From Ciceribacter ferrooxidans (lineage in GTDB: Bacteria > Pseudomonadota > Alphaproteobacteria > Rhizobiales > Rhizobiaceae), in contig NZ_SDVB01000311.1 of the NCBI RefSeq assembly GCF_004137355.1, forward strand, positions 186,001 to 250,000: 64,000 nucleotides of DNA, written 5' to 3'. The notes beneath the pieces are model-generated. The model had not been told where the DNA came from, did no database searches, and saw nothing but the letters and a program-made list of their open reading frames with translations. How positions within the stretch are numbered: the first letter of the stretch is position 1; each line of letters begins with the position of its first letter. A program made the position numbers and the translations under genes. Positions 18,148 through 27,502 of this stretch are shown in pieces.

Positions 18148-19062
18148 ATGACTATCTCGACCAACACGTTTGAAACACATCTGCGCGAAATCGCCGTCGA
18201 AACGGAACGTCTGCTGTCTTCGCTGCTGGAGGGTGAGGCGCTTGCCGGCGAGATTGCGCGCCCCCGTCATCTGTTGGCGGCAATGCGCCACGCAGTGCTG
18301 AACGGCGGAAAGCGCCTGCGACCCTTCCTGGTGACTTCGAGTGCGGCTCTTTTCGGTGGCGACGGCGAGGCCGCATTGCGTGTCGGAGCGGCCCTCGAGT
18401 GCCTGCACTGCTATTCGCTGGTCCATGACGACCTACCGGCGATGGATAATGACGACATGCGTCGGGGCCAACCGACCGTACACATCGCCTACGACGAGGC
18501 GACAGCCATTCTGGCCGGCGACAGCCTGCTCACCTATGCCTTCGACATTATCGTCGCGCCGGAAACCGCATTGCCGGATCACGCGAAGACCGAGTTGGTC
18601 CTGGCCCTCGCCCGCGCAGCCGGGTTGGGCGGAATGGCTGGTGGCCAGGCACTCGATCTCGCCGCGGAAAATCATCGGCCCGACGAGGCCGGTATCGTGA
18701 CCCTGCAGGCCATGAAGACGGGCGCGCTCCTGCGCTTCGCCTGCGAGGCCGGCGCTATCCTTTCCGGGGCGTCAGACACCGATCGCCGACAAATCCGCCG
18801 CTTCGGCGAGGTGACCGGTCGTGCCTTCCAGATTGCCGACGACCTGCTCGACTTGACTGCAGACGCCGCAACCATGGGCAAGGCGACCGGCAAGGATGCC
18901 GCGCGAGGCAAGGCGACGCTGGCGAGCCTCAAAGGCCAAGCCTGGGCGGAGGCGGAGCTTGAACGACTGGTGAGCGAAGCCGAGGCGCTGCTTGCTCCCT
19001 ATGGAGCTCGCGCCGCCATGCTGATCGAAGCAGCCCGCTTCGTGGCCAACAGAAAGAGCTGA
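18148..19062 (+). CDS. ispA: Short-chain polyprenyl diphosphate synthase (probable farnesyl diphosphate synthase)
   Basis: A 304-residue trans-prenyltransferase. The first aspartate-rich motif DDLPAMD (94-100) has the two-residue insertion of bacterial farnesyl diphosphate synthases, and the second is DDLLD (231-235); GGKRLRP (53-59) binds the diphosphate. It condenses IPP with DMAPP and GPP. The ATG at 18148 is conserved; an in-frame ATG at 18064 would add 28 residues lacking any family similarity. hisC follows after one base, so the two are translated from one message. ispG, also of isoprenoid synthesis, lies 2.6 kb away on the other strand. Confidence 0.9.
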   Translation: MTISTNTFETHLREIAVETERLLSSLLEGEALAGEIARPRHLLAAMRHAVLNGGKRLRPFLVTSSAALFGGDGEAALRVGAALECLHCYSLVHDDLPAMDNDDMRRGQPTVHIAYDEATAILAGDSLLTYAFDIIVAPETALPDHAKTELVLALARAAGLGGMAGGQALDLAAENHRPDEAGIVTLQAMKTGALLRFACEAGAILSGASDTDRRQIRRFGEVTGRAFQIADDLLDLTADAATMGKATGKDAARGKATLASLKGQAWAEAELERLVSEAEALLAPYGARAAMLIEAARFVANRKS

Positions 19063-19063
19063 C

Positions 19064-20119
19064 ATGAGCAAGTTCTGGTCGCCGATCGTCTCTGTGCTCG
19101 AGCCTTATGTCGCCGGCGAACAGCCGGCCATTCCGAATCTCGTCAAGCTGAACACCAACGAAAACCCCTACGGTCCGTCGCCGAAAGCTCTGGAGGCGAT
19201 CAGACACGCGGCGACCGCGGATCTACGCCGCTATCCCGACCCGACCGCCCGGCGGCTTCGCGAGAGCATCGCCCGTCATAACGGCGTTTCCGCCGACGAG
19301 GTCTTCGTCGGCAACGGTTCGGACGAGGTGCTCGCGTTCGTCTTCGCAAGTCTGCTGAAGCACGATGCACCGCTGCTTTTCCCGGATGTCACCTACAGCT
19401 TCTATCCGACCTATGCGAAGCTTTACGGCATCGAAACCCGTACCATCCCGCTGCGCGAGAAATTCGACATCGTCATCGACGATTACGATATCCCCTGTGG
19501 GGCGATCATCCTTCCCAATCCGAACGCCCCGACGGGTATTGGCCTTCCGCTCCCGGAGATTGAACGCCTCTTGGCCGCGCATCCGGACCAGGTGGTGGTG
19601 ATCGATGAGGCCTATGTCGACTTCGGCGGTGAAAGCGCCGTAGCGCTCGTGCCGCGCTTCGAGAACCTCCTGGTCGTTCAGACGTTTTCAAAATCGCGGG
19701 CGCTTGCCGGGCTCCGCATCGGCTTTGCGATCGGGCAGCGTCCCCTGATCGAGGCCCTCGAACGAATGAAGGACAGCTTCAACTCCTATCCGCTGGACAC
19801 GCTCGCCCAGGCTGCCGCCTGTGCCGCGATCGAGGATGACACATGGTTCGAGGAGAGCCGCGGCAAGGTGATGGCAAACCGTGCCACGCTGACAAGGCAG
19901 CTTGAAGAACGCGGTTTCGAGGTATTGCCGTCGCAGGCGAATTTTGTCTTCGCCCGCCTGCCCGGCCGCCCGGGCGCCGACCTCGCCGCAAGGCTCCGCG
20001 AAAGAGCCGTCCTGGTCCGGCACTTCGCCAAGCCGCGCATTGCCGATTTCCTGCGGATCTCGATCGGCACGGAGGACGAATGCCGACGGTTGATCGAGGC
20101 GGTCGACGGCCTTCTCTGA
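19064..20119 (+). CDS. hisC: Histidinol-phosphate aminotransferase
   Basis: A 351-residue fold-type I PLP aminotransferase. The N-terminal KLNTNENPYGPSP element, the NPNAPTG loop, the DEAYVDF aspartate and the PLP lysine at 210 (FSKSRALAG) match HisC, which converts imidazole-acetol phosphate to histidinol phosphate; such enzymes can also use aromatic amino acids. The ATG follows the prenyl-synthase stop by one base, which suggests translational coupling. Rhizobia often hold more than one hisC copy, so whether this is the main one is not known. Confidence 0.93.
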   Translation: MSKFWSPIVSVLEPYVAGEQPAIPNLVKLNTNENPYGPSPKALEAIRHAATADLRRYPDPTARRLRESIARHNGVSADEVFVGNGSDEVLAFVFASLLKHDAPLLFPDVTYSFYPTYAKLYGIETRTIPLREKFDIVIDDYDIPCGAIILPNPNAPTGIGLPLPEIERLLAAHPDQVVVIDEAYVDFGGESAVALVPRFENLLVVQTFSKSRALAGLRIGFAIGQRPLIEALERMKDSFNSYPLDTLAQAAACAAIEDDTWFEESRGKVMANRATLTRQLEERGFEVLPSQANFVFARLPGRPGADLAARLRERAVLVRHFAKPRIADFLRISIGTEDECRRLIEAVDGLL

Positions 20120-20203
20120 TCGCCGGGCAGCCGGCCGGATTGCTTTGTAGGCGTTTTCTGTAATGATCGCCAACCGGTACACTATGGCATACAGGGAGGC
20201 GTC

Positions 20204-20845
20204 ATGGATCTCGTCTTGCAGCATTGGTCGCAGGTTGCGGCCGCCTACACCATCTATCTCGTTGCGGTGATCAGCCCCGGGCCCGCGGTCATGGCCATCA
20301 TCGCGTCCTCAATCAGCGGCGGCAGAAAGACGGGCCTCACGCTTGCCGTCGGCGTCTTCGCGGGTTCATTTACGTGGGCTGTCGCAGCTGCGCTGGGGCT
20401 GGCTGCCGTCCTTCAGACCTATGCTGAACTCCTCTACGCCTTGAAGATCGCCGGTGGCTTCTATCTTCTCTATCTCGGCTACAAGGCTTTGCGCTCCGCC
20501 CTCCGAAAAGAGGAAACGCCGAGCACTCCGGCTGTGAACAAGTTGCAGAGCTCGAGACAGGTATTCCTGCGGGGCTATGCCATACACCTCACAAACCCCA
20601 AGGCGATCTTTGCCTGGGTGGCGATCATTTCTCTCGGACTACCGGCGAATGCCTCGGCAAGCGCGGTGGCGATCATTGTCGGCGGTTGCCTGCTGACCGG
20701 TCTGACGGTGTTTACGGGCTATGCCCTGCTTTTCTCGACCGAAGGCGCTCTCAACGCCTACAAGGCAGCACGTCGCTGGATCGACGGCGCCATGGCGGCA
20801 CTCTTCTGTGCCGCCGGCGTGAAACTGCTGACCGCACGTCTGTGA
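20204..20845 (+). CDS. LysE/RhtB family amino-acid exporter
   Basis: A 213-residue membrane protein with about six hydrophobic segments and the family signature near the N-terminus (ISPGPAVMAI, followed by GGRKTGLTLAVGV). Members export amino acids or homoserine lactone-like compounds by proton exchange. An AGGGAGG ribosome binding site precedes the ATG. It lies 84 bases past hisC, so it may share that transcript. The substrate cannot be told. Confidence 0.92.
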   Translation: MDLVLQHWSQVAAAYTIYLVAVISPGPAVMAIIASSISGGRKTGLTLAVGVFAGSFTWAVAAALGLAAVLQTYAELLYALKIAGGFYLLYLGYKALRSALRKEETPSTPAVNKLQSSRQVFLRGYAIHLTNPKAIFAWVAIISLGLPANASASAVAIIVGGCLLTGLTVFTGYALLFSTEGALNAYKAARRWIDGAMAALFCAAGVKLLTARL

Positions 20846-20852
20846 CGCCGAC

Positions 20853-20881
20853 AAAAAAGGCGCCGTGGAGGCGGCGCCTTT
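20853..20881 (-). terminator. Terminator between lysE-type gene and OmpA-like gene, used mainly on the minus strand
   Basis: AAAGGCGCCG / CGGCGCCTTT with a six-base loop; the minus-strand reading continues with six T, while the plus-strand reading has only three. It lies between two convergent genes and probably serves both. Confidence 0.85.
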
Positions 20882-20903
20882 GACGAGCGGGTCTGTCGAT
20901 CCG

Positions 20904-21569
20904 TCAACCTGCAGTGATCGGCGCGATCTGAATTTCGACGCGGCGGTTCTGAGCGCGGCCCTCCGGCGTCGCGTTCGAGGCGACCGGCTGGCTCGGGCCA
21001 AAGCCCAACGATGAGACGCGGCGGGGATCGATCCCCTGCGAGTTCAGGTAACTCGCGACCGACATGGCGCGACGTTCGGACAGCGCCTGGTTGTGGGCGA
21101 GACTGCCGGTCGAATCGGTATGGCCGTTGACGTCGATCAGCGTGCGGTCGAACTTGCGCAGCACGATCGCGACCGAATTGAGCGTCGGGTAGAACTGCGG
21201 CATCACCGCGTCCTGGTCCGTCGCAAACGTGATGTTCGACGGCATGTTCAGGATGATCCGGTCGCCCATGCGGGTCACGGATATGCCGGTGCCCTGAAGC
21301 TGCGCCCGAAGCTCGGCTTCCTGGCGATCCATATAGTTGCCGATCGCACCACCCGCGAGTGCGCCGATGCCCGCGCCGATGAGCGCGGCATTACGGCCTT
21401 CGCGACCGCCGCCGCCGATGGCAAGGCCGCCGAGGGCGCCGGCTGCGGCGCCCAGCATCGCACCGCCTGCCGTGTTCGACATCTTCTGTTCGCCGGTGTA
21501 CGGATCAGTGGTGGTGCAGGCGGAAAGATAGGTCGTCGCGAGGGCCAGAACGGCAATTTTCTTCAGCAT
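20904..21569 (-). CDS. OmpA family lipoprotein with glycine zipper (YiaD-like)
   Basis: A 221-residue outer-membrane lipoprotein. A signal peptide ends in a lipobox LSAC (Cys about 18). A glycine-zipper segment follows (about 33-78), then an OmpA C-terminal peptidoglycan-binding domain (about 105-215; NGHTDSTGS and NRRVEI motifs). It should tie the outer membrane to the cell wall. An in-frame GTG at 21581 overlaps the GGAG ribosome binding site, so the ATG at 21569 is preferred. It is the second glycine-zipper lipoprotein in the window. Confidence 0.92.
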   Translation of the reverse strand: MLKKIAVLALATTYLSACTTTDPYTGEQKMSNTAGGAMLGAAAGALGGLAIGGGGREGRNAALIGAGIGALAGGAIGNYMDRQEAELRAQLQGTGISVTRMGDRIILNMPSNITFATDQDAVMPQFYPTLNSVAIVLRKFDRTLIDVNGHTDSTGSLAHNQALSERRAMSVASYLNSQGIDPRRVSSLGFGPSQPVASNATPEGRAQNRRVEIQIAPITAG

Positions 21570-21650
21570 CGTCGGAATCACTCCAAAGGTTTCCTAAAAG
21601 GCCTCAACAGATCAATTGCGGCAATATGACGTTGCAATCCTGTGCGGGGC

Positions 21651-22901
21651 TCACTCCGCCGCGTTTTTGTGCCCGTAACGCTTCTCGATATAGTCGATCA
21701 CCAGCGCCTCGAAGTCGGCGGCGATGTTGGGGCCGCGAAGCGTCATGGCCTTTTGCCCGTCGATAAAGACGGGAGCGGCCGGACTTTCGCCGGTGCCGGG
21801 CAGCGAAATGCCGATATCGGCGTGCTTGCTCTCGCCTGGCCCGTTGACGATGCAGCCCATGACTGCGACGTTCAGGCCCTCGACGCCTGGGTATTTCTCC
21901 CGCCAGACGGGCATGTTCTTGCGGATATCCTCCTGGATACGCTGCGCGAGTTCCTGGAACACCGCGGACGTCGTTCGCCCGCACCCGGGGCAGGCGGCAA
22001 CGACCGGCACGAACTGCCGGAAGCCCATGACCTGCAGAAGCTCTTGCGCCACCTGCACCTCGCGCGTGCGGTCGCCGTTCGGATCCGGCGTCAGCGAGAC
22101 GCGGATCGTGTCGCCGATCCCGTGTTGCAGCACATAGCCCATGGCCGCCGACGAGGCGACGATGCCCTTCGAGCCCATGCCTGCCTCGGTAAGTCCGAGA
22201 TGCAGCGCATGATCCGAGCGCGCTGCAATCATCGAATAGACGGCAATCAGATCCTGTACCTGGCTGACCTTCGCCGAGAGAATGATGCGGTTGCGCGGCA
22301 GGCCGATCTCTTCGGCAAGCTCGGCCGAAAGCAGCGCCGACTGCACGATCGCTTCACGCGTCACCTGCCGGGCAGACAACGGAAATCCATTCGCCTGGTT
22401 CTCGTCCATCAGCCGGGTCAGCAGTTCCTGATCCAGCGATCCCCAATTGACGCCGATGCGGACCGGCTTGTCGTGACGGATCGCCATCTCGACGATTTCG
22501 GAGAACTGCTTGTCCTTCTTGTCCTTGAAGCCGACATTGCCCGGATTGATGCGATACTTCGCGAGCGCCTCCGCGCAGGCCGGATGGTCGGCGAGCAGCT
22601 TGTGCCCGATATAATGGAAGTCACCAACCAGCGGTACGTCCAGCCCGATTCGGAGCAGCCGCTCGCGGATCTTCGGCACGGCCGCCGCACTCTCGTCGCG
22701 GTCGACAGTGATACGGACGATCTCGGATCCTGCGCGAAAGAGGGCCGCCACCTGGGCGACGGTCGCGTCAACGTCAGCTGTGTCCGTGTTGGTCATCGAC
22801 TGAACGACGACGGGCGCGCCACCGCCGACGATCACTCCGCCGACATCCACGGCGACGGAGGCGCGACGCGGTTTGGGATCAAATTCTTCTGCCGAGGCCA
22901 T
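21651..22901 (-). CDS. ispG: 4-hydroxy-3-methylbut-2-en-1-yl diphosphate synthase (IspG/GcpE)
   Basis: A 416-residue iron-sulfur enzyme of the MEP isoprenoid pathway that converts MEcPP to HMBPP. The N-terminal TIM-barrel starts with [19 protein letters not shown]; the C-terminal cluster domain has the cysteines in CPGCGRT and CIVNGPGE and the conserved glutamate in the latter. Length is normal for the alphaproteobacterial form. It precedes the OmpA-like gene on the same strand by 81 bases. Confidence 0.97.
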   Translation of the reverse strand: MASAEEFDPKPRRASVAVDVGGVIVGGGAPVVVQSMTNTDTADVDATVAQVAALFRAGSEIVRITVDRDESAAAVPKIRERLLRIGLDVPLVGDFHYIGHKLLADHPACAEALAKYRINPGNVGFKDKKDKQFSEIVEMAIRHDKPVRIGVNWGSLDQELLTRLMDENQANGFPLSARQVTREAIVQSALLSAELAEEIGLPRNRIILSAKVSQVQDLIAVYSMIAARSDHALHLGLTEAGMGSKGIVASSAAMGYVLQHGIGDTIRVSLTPDPNGDRTREVQVAQELLQVMGFRQFVPVVAACPGCGRTTSAVFQELAQRIQEDIRKNMPVWREKYPGVEGLNVAVMGCIVNGPGESKHADIGISLPGTGESPAAPVFIDGQKAMTLRGPNIAADFEALVIDYIEKRYGHKNAAE

Positions 22902-23107
22902 TACCTGCTCGCAATCTGCGGGAAATCCTGTGTTTCAGGTGGATCAAACATGGCTTCTTGTCAACTCTGCGGCCGTTCTCACCGAGTGGCGACCGGCCCG
23001 ACCATCTCCAGAACCACACAGCCTCATATGTCATCCATCGTTGACGCTTCGACATTTACCGATACCTTGTCGAAGTTCTTTTTCTTTCGGCCTCGAGGAG
23101 GACCGAC

Positions 23108-23563
23108 GTGAAGCTGACCGTAAATGGCAGAGAGCATGTTCTGGAGGCGGAAGCGGAGATGCCACTACTGTGGGCGCTTCGAGACATCCTGGACATCAAG
23201 GGTCCGAAGTTCGGCTGCGGCGCCGGCTTGTGTGGCGCGTGCACGGTGATCGTCGACGGCGAGGCGGCCCGCTCCTGCCAGACTGCTGTCGGCGACGTCG
23301 ACAAACCGGTCCTGACCATCGAGGGACTTGCCGGCAACGAGCTTCACCCGGTTCAGCAGGCCTGGATCGAGGAACAGGTCGCGCAATGCGGCTATTGCCA
23401 AGCCGGCCAGATCATGAACGCGGTGGCGCTGCTCAAGTCCAATCCTGCGCCCAACGATGACGAGATCGACGCGGCGATGGCAGGCAATCTCTGCCGCTGC
23501 GGCACTTATCCGCGCATCAGGGCAGCCGTTCACAAGGCGGCAGCGAAGCTGGCGGGAGCATGA
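23108..23563 (+). CDS. (2Fe-2S) subunit of an isoquinoline 1-oxidoreductase-type hydroxylase
   Basis: A 151-residue protein of the xanthine-oxidase small-subunit family. Cysteines for the plant-type 2Fe-2S cluster ([12 protein letters not shown] and RSCQ) are followed by those of the second helical cluster (CGYCQAG and CRCGTY). It passes electrons from the molybdenum subunit encoded next; the genes overlap by four bases (ATGA). A GAGGAGG ribosome binding site precedes the ATG. IorA is the nearest named relative, but the family also includes aldehyde and nicotinate-type dehydrogenases. Confidence 0.92.
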   Translation: MKLTVNGREHVLEAEAEMPLLWALRDILDIKGPKFGCGAGLCGACTVIVDGEAARSCQTAVGDVDKPVLTIEGLAGNELHPVQQAWIEEQVAQCGYCQAGQIMNAVALLKSNPAPNDDEIDAAMAGNLCRCGTYPRIRAAVHKAAAKLAGA

Positions 23564-25842
23564 GGATGGGCACCATCGGCAAAATTACCCGGCGCACACT
23601 CTTGGTCGGCGCCGTCGCCGTCACAGGTGGCGTTGCATTCGGCTATTATCAATACAAGCGGCCTTATCCGAATCCGCTCCGCGATGGACTCAGGGAGGAT
23701 GAGGTCGCCTTCAACCCGTATGTCAAGATCGCCACCGACAATCGCATTTCGATCATCGCGCCCCGTGCCGAGATGGGTCAGGGGGTCTATACGACGCTCG
23801 CGGCACTCGTCGCGGAGGAACTCGACGTCGCGATCGAGCAGGTTGCGATCGAGCACGGTCCGGCGTCTCCGGCCTATTTCAACGAAGCGGCATTTCGCGA
23901 CGGCGCCCCGTTCCCGCAATTCGACGACGGGCTTCTCGCGGAGAGCCTTCGCGACATCATGGGCGTCGTCGCCAAATTCGCCGGCCTGCAGTTCACCGGA
24001 GGGTCGACCTCCATGGCCGACGGCTTCGAGAAGATGCGCCTCGCAGGGGCAACTGCCCGCGAAATGCTGAAGGCAGCGGCCGCGGCGAAACTGGGTGTGT
24101 CACGCGAGAGCTTGACGACTGCCGAGAGCTTCGTGTCCGATCCCAAGTCCGGCAGACGCCTCGCCTACGGTACCCTCGTCCTCGATGCCGCAAAGCTCGA
24201 TCCGCCCTCCGACGTTGTGCTTCGCGACCGCTCCCGGTGGAAAATTCTCGGCACACCGCAACCACGCCAGGACATGGTGCGAAAGGTGACCGGCGCCCCG
24301 ATCTTCGGGATCGATGTGAGCCTGCCGGACATGTTCTACGGAACGGTGCGCATGAACCCCAGGCCTGGCGGGCGGATGACGAGGTTCGATGCCAAGGCTG
24401 CCCTCGCGATGGCAGGCGTCAAAAAGATCATCGAGATCGACAGTCCCTATGGCCATGGGATCGGGGTGATCGCGGACAACACATGGCGCGCGTTCAGGGC
24501 CGCCGAGGCCGTCGAGATCGAGTGGGAGAGTGGACCGGGTCCAGCGAGCTCGGTCGACGTCGACACGGCATTGGGAGCAGCACTGAACGGCACCGACTCC
24601 TTCTCTCTCAGGACGGCCGGCGATCCGGACCTCGTTTTTGCCGATGCCCCGCCCGAAAGAGTATTGGAGGCCGCCTATAAGGTCCCGTTCCTCTCCCACG
24701 CCGCCATGGAGCCGATGAACGCGACCGCCCATATCCGGGACGGACTTGTCGACGTATGGGCGCCGAACCAGAGCCCCTCGCTCGTGAAAATCGTGGCGAG
24801 CCGGGTGACGGGCGCTCCTGACGACCGCATCGCGGTTCACACGACGTTTCTCGGCGGCGGCTTCGGCCGGCGCATCGAACCCGATTTCTCCGATTATGCG
24901 CTCCGTCTGGCGAAAGAAGCGGATGGCAGGCCGGTCAAGGTCACCTGGACAAGGGAAGAGGACATCAGCCACGGGCCCTATCGGCCGGCCGCCATGGGGC
25001 GCTATAAGGCGGTGCTTGATGACGACGGCCTCCCGAAAGCGCTGGTCGGATCGGTTGCGGCTCCCTCGGTGATTGCCAGCACGCTCGGACGCTATTTCCC
25101 GGATCTGCCCACAGGCGGCCCTGACAGCACTCTCGTCGACGGAGCCTACAATCAGCCCTATGGCATCGCGAACTACCGCGTGGACGGCCGGAAGGTCGAC
25201 ATTGCCGTCCCGGTCGGTTTCTGGCGCTCGGTTGGCTTTTCTTACAACACCTTCATGCACGAAAGCTTCATCGACGAGATCGCCCAGACCGGCGGCAACG
25301 ATCCGCTCGAATTACGGCGCAGACTCATGCGGGATTATCCGGTGGCCTTGGCCGTCCTTGAAAAGGTGGCGTCGATGTCAGGCTGGGGCACGGCACCCGA
25401 AACCGGCAAAGCGCGCGGCCTCGCCTTCGCCCTTTCCTTCGGGACATGGGTCGCCCAGGTGGTCGAGGTCTCCGAAACCGGCAGCAGTATCAGGATCGAG
25501 CGGGTGTGGTGCGCAGCGGATCCCGGGATTGTGCTCGATCCGTTGAATTTCAGGGCGCAGATGATGTCGGGCATCGTCTTCGGCCTGTCGGCAGCGGTCG
25601 GGCAGCAGATCACTTTCGCCGACGGAGTGGTCGAACAGTCGAACTTCCACGACTACGATGCCCTGCGCATGAATCAATGTCCGCTGATCGAAGTGGAATT
25701 GCTCGAAAATGCACCGCGGCTGGGTGGTGCCGGCGAACCCGGAACGCCGCCCTCCATGCCGGCACTCGGAAACGCGATTTTCGCTCTGACCGGCAAGCGC
25801 CTCCGGCGCCTGCCGTTTTCCGAAGAGGTGAGGTTTGTCTGA
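23560..25842 (+). CDS. Molybdopterin subunit of an isoquinoline 1-oxidoreductase-type hydroxylase
   Basis: A 760-residue molybdenum-binding protein of the IorB/aldehyde-dehydrogenase type. It starts with a Tat signal (TRRTLLVG) and one hydrophobic anchor, so it probably acts at the periplasmic face. Later features are the MGQGVYT loop, GGGFGRR and the catalytic glutamate in [10 protein letters not shown] near the C-terminus. Its partner is the 2Fe-2S protein. No XdhC-type maturation gene and no cytochrome c gene are next to it, so the electron acceptor is unclear. The convergent MFS gene ends seven bases away. The substrate is not predictable. Confidence 0.9.
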   Translation: MRMGTIGKITRRTLLVGAVAVTGGVAFGYYQYKRPYPNPLRDGLREDEVAFNPYVKIATDNRISIIAPRAEMGQGVYTTLAALVAEELDVAIEQVAIEHGPASPAYFNEAAFRDGAPFPQFDDGLLAESLRDIMGVVAKFAGLQFTGGSTSMADGFEKMRLAGATAREMLKAAAAAKLGVSRESLTTAESFVSDPKSGRRLAYGTLVLDAAKLDPPSDVVLRDRSRWKILGTPQPRQDMVRKVTGAPIFGIDVSLPDMFYGTVRMNPRPGGRMTRFDAKAALAMAGVKKIIEIDSPYGHGIGVIADNTWRAFRAAEAVEIEWESGPGPASSVDVDTALGAALNGTDSFSLRTAGDPDLVFADAPPERVLEAAYKVPFLSHAAMEPMNATAHIRDGLVDVWAPNQSPSLVKIVASRVTGAPDDRIAVHTTFLGGGFGRRIEPDFSDYALRLAKEADGRPVKVTWTREEDISHGPYRPAAMGRYKAVLDDDGLPKALVGSVAAPSVIASTLGRYFPDLPTGGPDSTLVDGAYNQPYGIANYRVDGRKVDIAVPVGFWRSVGFSYNTFMHESFIDEIAQTGGNDPLELRRRLMRDYPVALAVLEKVASMSGWGTAPETGKARGLAFALSFGTWVAQVVEVSETGSSIRIERVWCAADPGIVLDPLNFRAQMMSGIVFGLSAAVGQQITFADGVVEQSNFHDYDALRMNQCPLIEVELLENAPRLGGAGEPGTPPSMPALGNAIFALTGKRLRRLPFSEEVRFV

Positions 25843-25849
25843 TGGGCGC

Positions 25850-27040
25850 TCAGCCGCTTGTGCGGTCGGCGTGCCTCGCCAGACCTGAAAGCGCGAAGAC
25901 GACGACATTCAGGAACGAGACGGCAGTGAAGACCGCCGAGAGCGAGGTGTGCTCCGCGACAAAGCCGATCACCGACGGCGCAAAGAGAATTCCCGAATAG
26001 CCGAGGGTCGTCACCACCGACAGGCCGATGCCGGGCGCAAGCCCCGGTATATTGCCGCCCGCCGAGAATGCGATGGGCACCATGTTGGAGATGCCGACAC
26101 CGGCAACGGCAAAGCCCACCAGCGCAACGGTCAGATTGGGTGCGAGACCCGCAGTTACCAAACCGATGAATGATGCAGCCGTGCAAAGACGCAGTGTTCT
26201 CACGGCCCCCAGGCGGTCGCGCACCAGGTCGCCGGCAAAACGCATACCCGCCATTGCGAGCGAGAAGGCGGCAAAGGCAAAGCCGGAGAAGGAGACTGAT
26301 GCACCGAGCTCAGTGCGCAGATAGAGTGCTCCCCAGTCGAGCGTTGCGCCTTCCGGGATCATAGAAAAGAGTGCGACGAGCCCGACCAACCACGGAAGCG
26401 GCGTCAACGGTAACCGTGCTTTTGTCCGCTGCTCGGAGGTATGCGGTCGGTCGGCAAGGATGCTCGGACGGGCGATCAGGAACAATATCAGCGCCGTACC
26501 GACCATGAGCACCGAGTGTCCAAGATCCCCGGTGACGGCGATCAGGTATCCCCCGAGGGCCGACCCCACCAGACCGCCAAGGCTCCAGAAGGCGTGACAG
26601 GACGACATGATCGAGCGCCGCATCGCCCGCTCGACTTCGACCGCGTTGGCATTCATGGCGACATCCATAGCGCCGGTCAGCCCGCCGAACAGAAAGACGG
26701 CGATGGCGCCGGACCAGACATTGTCGACCAGCGAGATCCCGAGCAGCGTGGGGACGAACAGAATGGTCGCGACCTGAACGACCTGCCGCGATCCGAAACG
26801 GACGATTTGAAACCCGGCGATCGGCATCAAGAGCAGCGACCCTGCCCCAAAGACAAAGAGCATGATGCCGAGGCCGCTCTCGGAGAGGCCGAGGGCGGCG
26901 GCAAAGAGCGGAATCTTGGGCGCCCAGGATCCCATCATCAGCCCATTCAGAAAAAAGAGCAGCGACACGGCCCGGCGCGTGGCTGGAAAAAAGGAGTGCG
27001 TCGTCGTTCCGACTGCTGTCTCACATTGAGTTTCGGTCAT
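25850..27040 (-). CDS. MFS transporter, YbjJ/fucose-permease-like
   Basis: A 396-residue protein with about twelve hydrophobic segments and a positively charged central loop (around 195-215, SEQRTKARLP). It resembles MFS permeases of the YbjJ/FucP-like group, usually for sugars or small solutes. The ATG at 27040 has GGAGGAA at six bases; the longer reading from 27109 runs through the operator region and is not credible. A LacI-type operator lies 13 bases upstream, so a sugar-responsive repressor probably controls it. Its gene is not in the window. Confidence 0.88.
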   Translation of the reverse strand: MTETQCETAVGTTTHSFFPATRRAVSLLFFLNGLMMGSWAPKIPLFAAALGLSESGLGIMLFVFGAGSLLLMPIAGFQIVRFGSRQVVQVATILFVPTLLGISLVDNVWSGAIAVFLFGGLTGAMDVAMNANAVEVERAMRRSIMSSCHAFWSLGGLVGSALGGYLIAVTGDLGHSVLMVGTALILFLIARPSILADRPHTSEQRTKARLPLTPLPWLVGLVALFSMIPEGATLDWGALYLRTELGASVSFSGFAFAAFSLAMAGMRFAGDLVRDRLGAVRTLRLCTAASFIGLVTAGLAPNLTVALVGFAVAGVGISNMVPIAFSAGGNIPGLAPGIGLSVVTTLGYSGILFAPSVIGFVAEHTSLSAVFTAVSFLNVVVFALSGLARHADRTSG

Positions 27041-27052
27041 GATTTCCTCCAC

Positions 27053-27066
27053 TGCAAGCGCTTGCA
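27053..27066. promoter_or_regulatory. LacI-family operator, perfect palindrome
   Basis: A 14-base perfect palindrome (TGCAAGCGCTTGCA) fits the LacI/GalR operator consensus TGnAAnCGnTTnCA at every fixed position. It lies just upstream of the MFS ribosome binding site. Confidence 0.75.
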
Positions 27067-27072
27067 ATCTAT

Positions 27073-27086
27073 TTAAATCGATTGAA
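27073..27086. promoter_or_regulatory. Possible second, degenerate LacI-type operator
   Basis: TTAAATCGATTGAA keeps the AAnCGnTT core (AATCGATT) of a LacI operator but not the outer TG/CA. Its centre is 20 bases, about two helical turns, from that of the palindrome at 27053. The site could instead be part of an AT-rich promoter. Confidence 0.4.
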
Positions 27087-27230
27087 CTCGCAAGCGACAC
27101 ATCCCACAACGACGCTCACATTTTGTTTCCCACCGAAACGTCGAACGGCAACGAATGCTCGTGTCGAGGGCGCCGGAACTCGTCGCGAAGATTACTGGCG
27201 ACGCAAATCCTGTTGCATGCGGGTCAACCA

Positions 27231-27254
27231 TCGTATATACGAATATTTGTAGAT
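27231..27254. promoter_or_regulatory. Palindromic element upstream of the YgaP-like/RND operon
   Basis: It contains the 12-base palindrome TCGTATATACGA (27231-27242) and, overlapping it, ATATAC-N8-GTAGAT (27235-27254), an inverted repeat with one mismatch. It sits 23 bases before the first ATG, where an ArsR- or TetR-type repressor could block transcription. Confidence 0.4.
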
Positions 27255-27276
27255 AAAAGTCCTGTGGAGGTTTCCA

Positions 27277-27477
27277 ATGTCTCTCGATCGTGCAGTACTC
27301 GCCTTCGCCGGCGTGATGGTTCTCCTGTCCGTCTTCCTGACGGTCTACGTCCATCCGCTTTTCGTCTGGTTTACCGTCTTCATCGGCGTCAATATGTTGC
27401 AGTCCGCCTTCACCGGATTCTGCCCTGCTGCCATGATTTTCAAGAAGCTCGGCTTCCGTCCGGGAACGGCTTTCTGA
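27277..27477 (+). CDS. YgaP-like transmembrane protein (DUF2892)
   Basis: A 66-residue protein made of two hydrophobic helices (about 7-24 and 28-45) with the conserved GFCPAAMIFKKLG end typical of the DUF2892 domain that is fused to rhodanese in E. coli YgaP. Here it stands alone, without rhodanese. The TGTGGAGG ribosome binding site is strong. It is the first gene of an apparent three-gene operon with an RND efflux pair, 25 bases from the next start. Confidence 0.9.
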   Translation: MSLDRAVLAFAGVMVLLSVFLTVYVHPLFVWFTVFIGVNMLQSAFTGFCPAAMIFKKLGFRPGTAF

Positions 27478-27502
27478 CGCAGTCCTGAAAAGGAAAAGCA
27501 AA

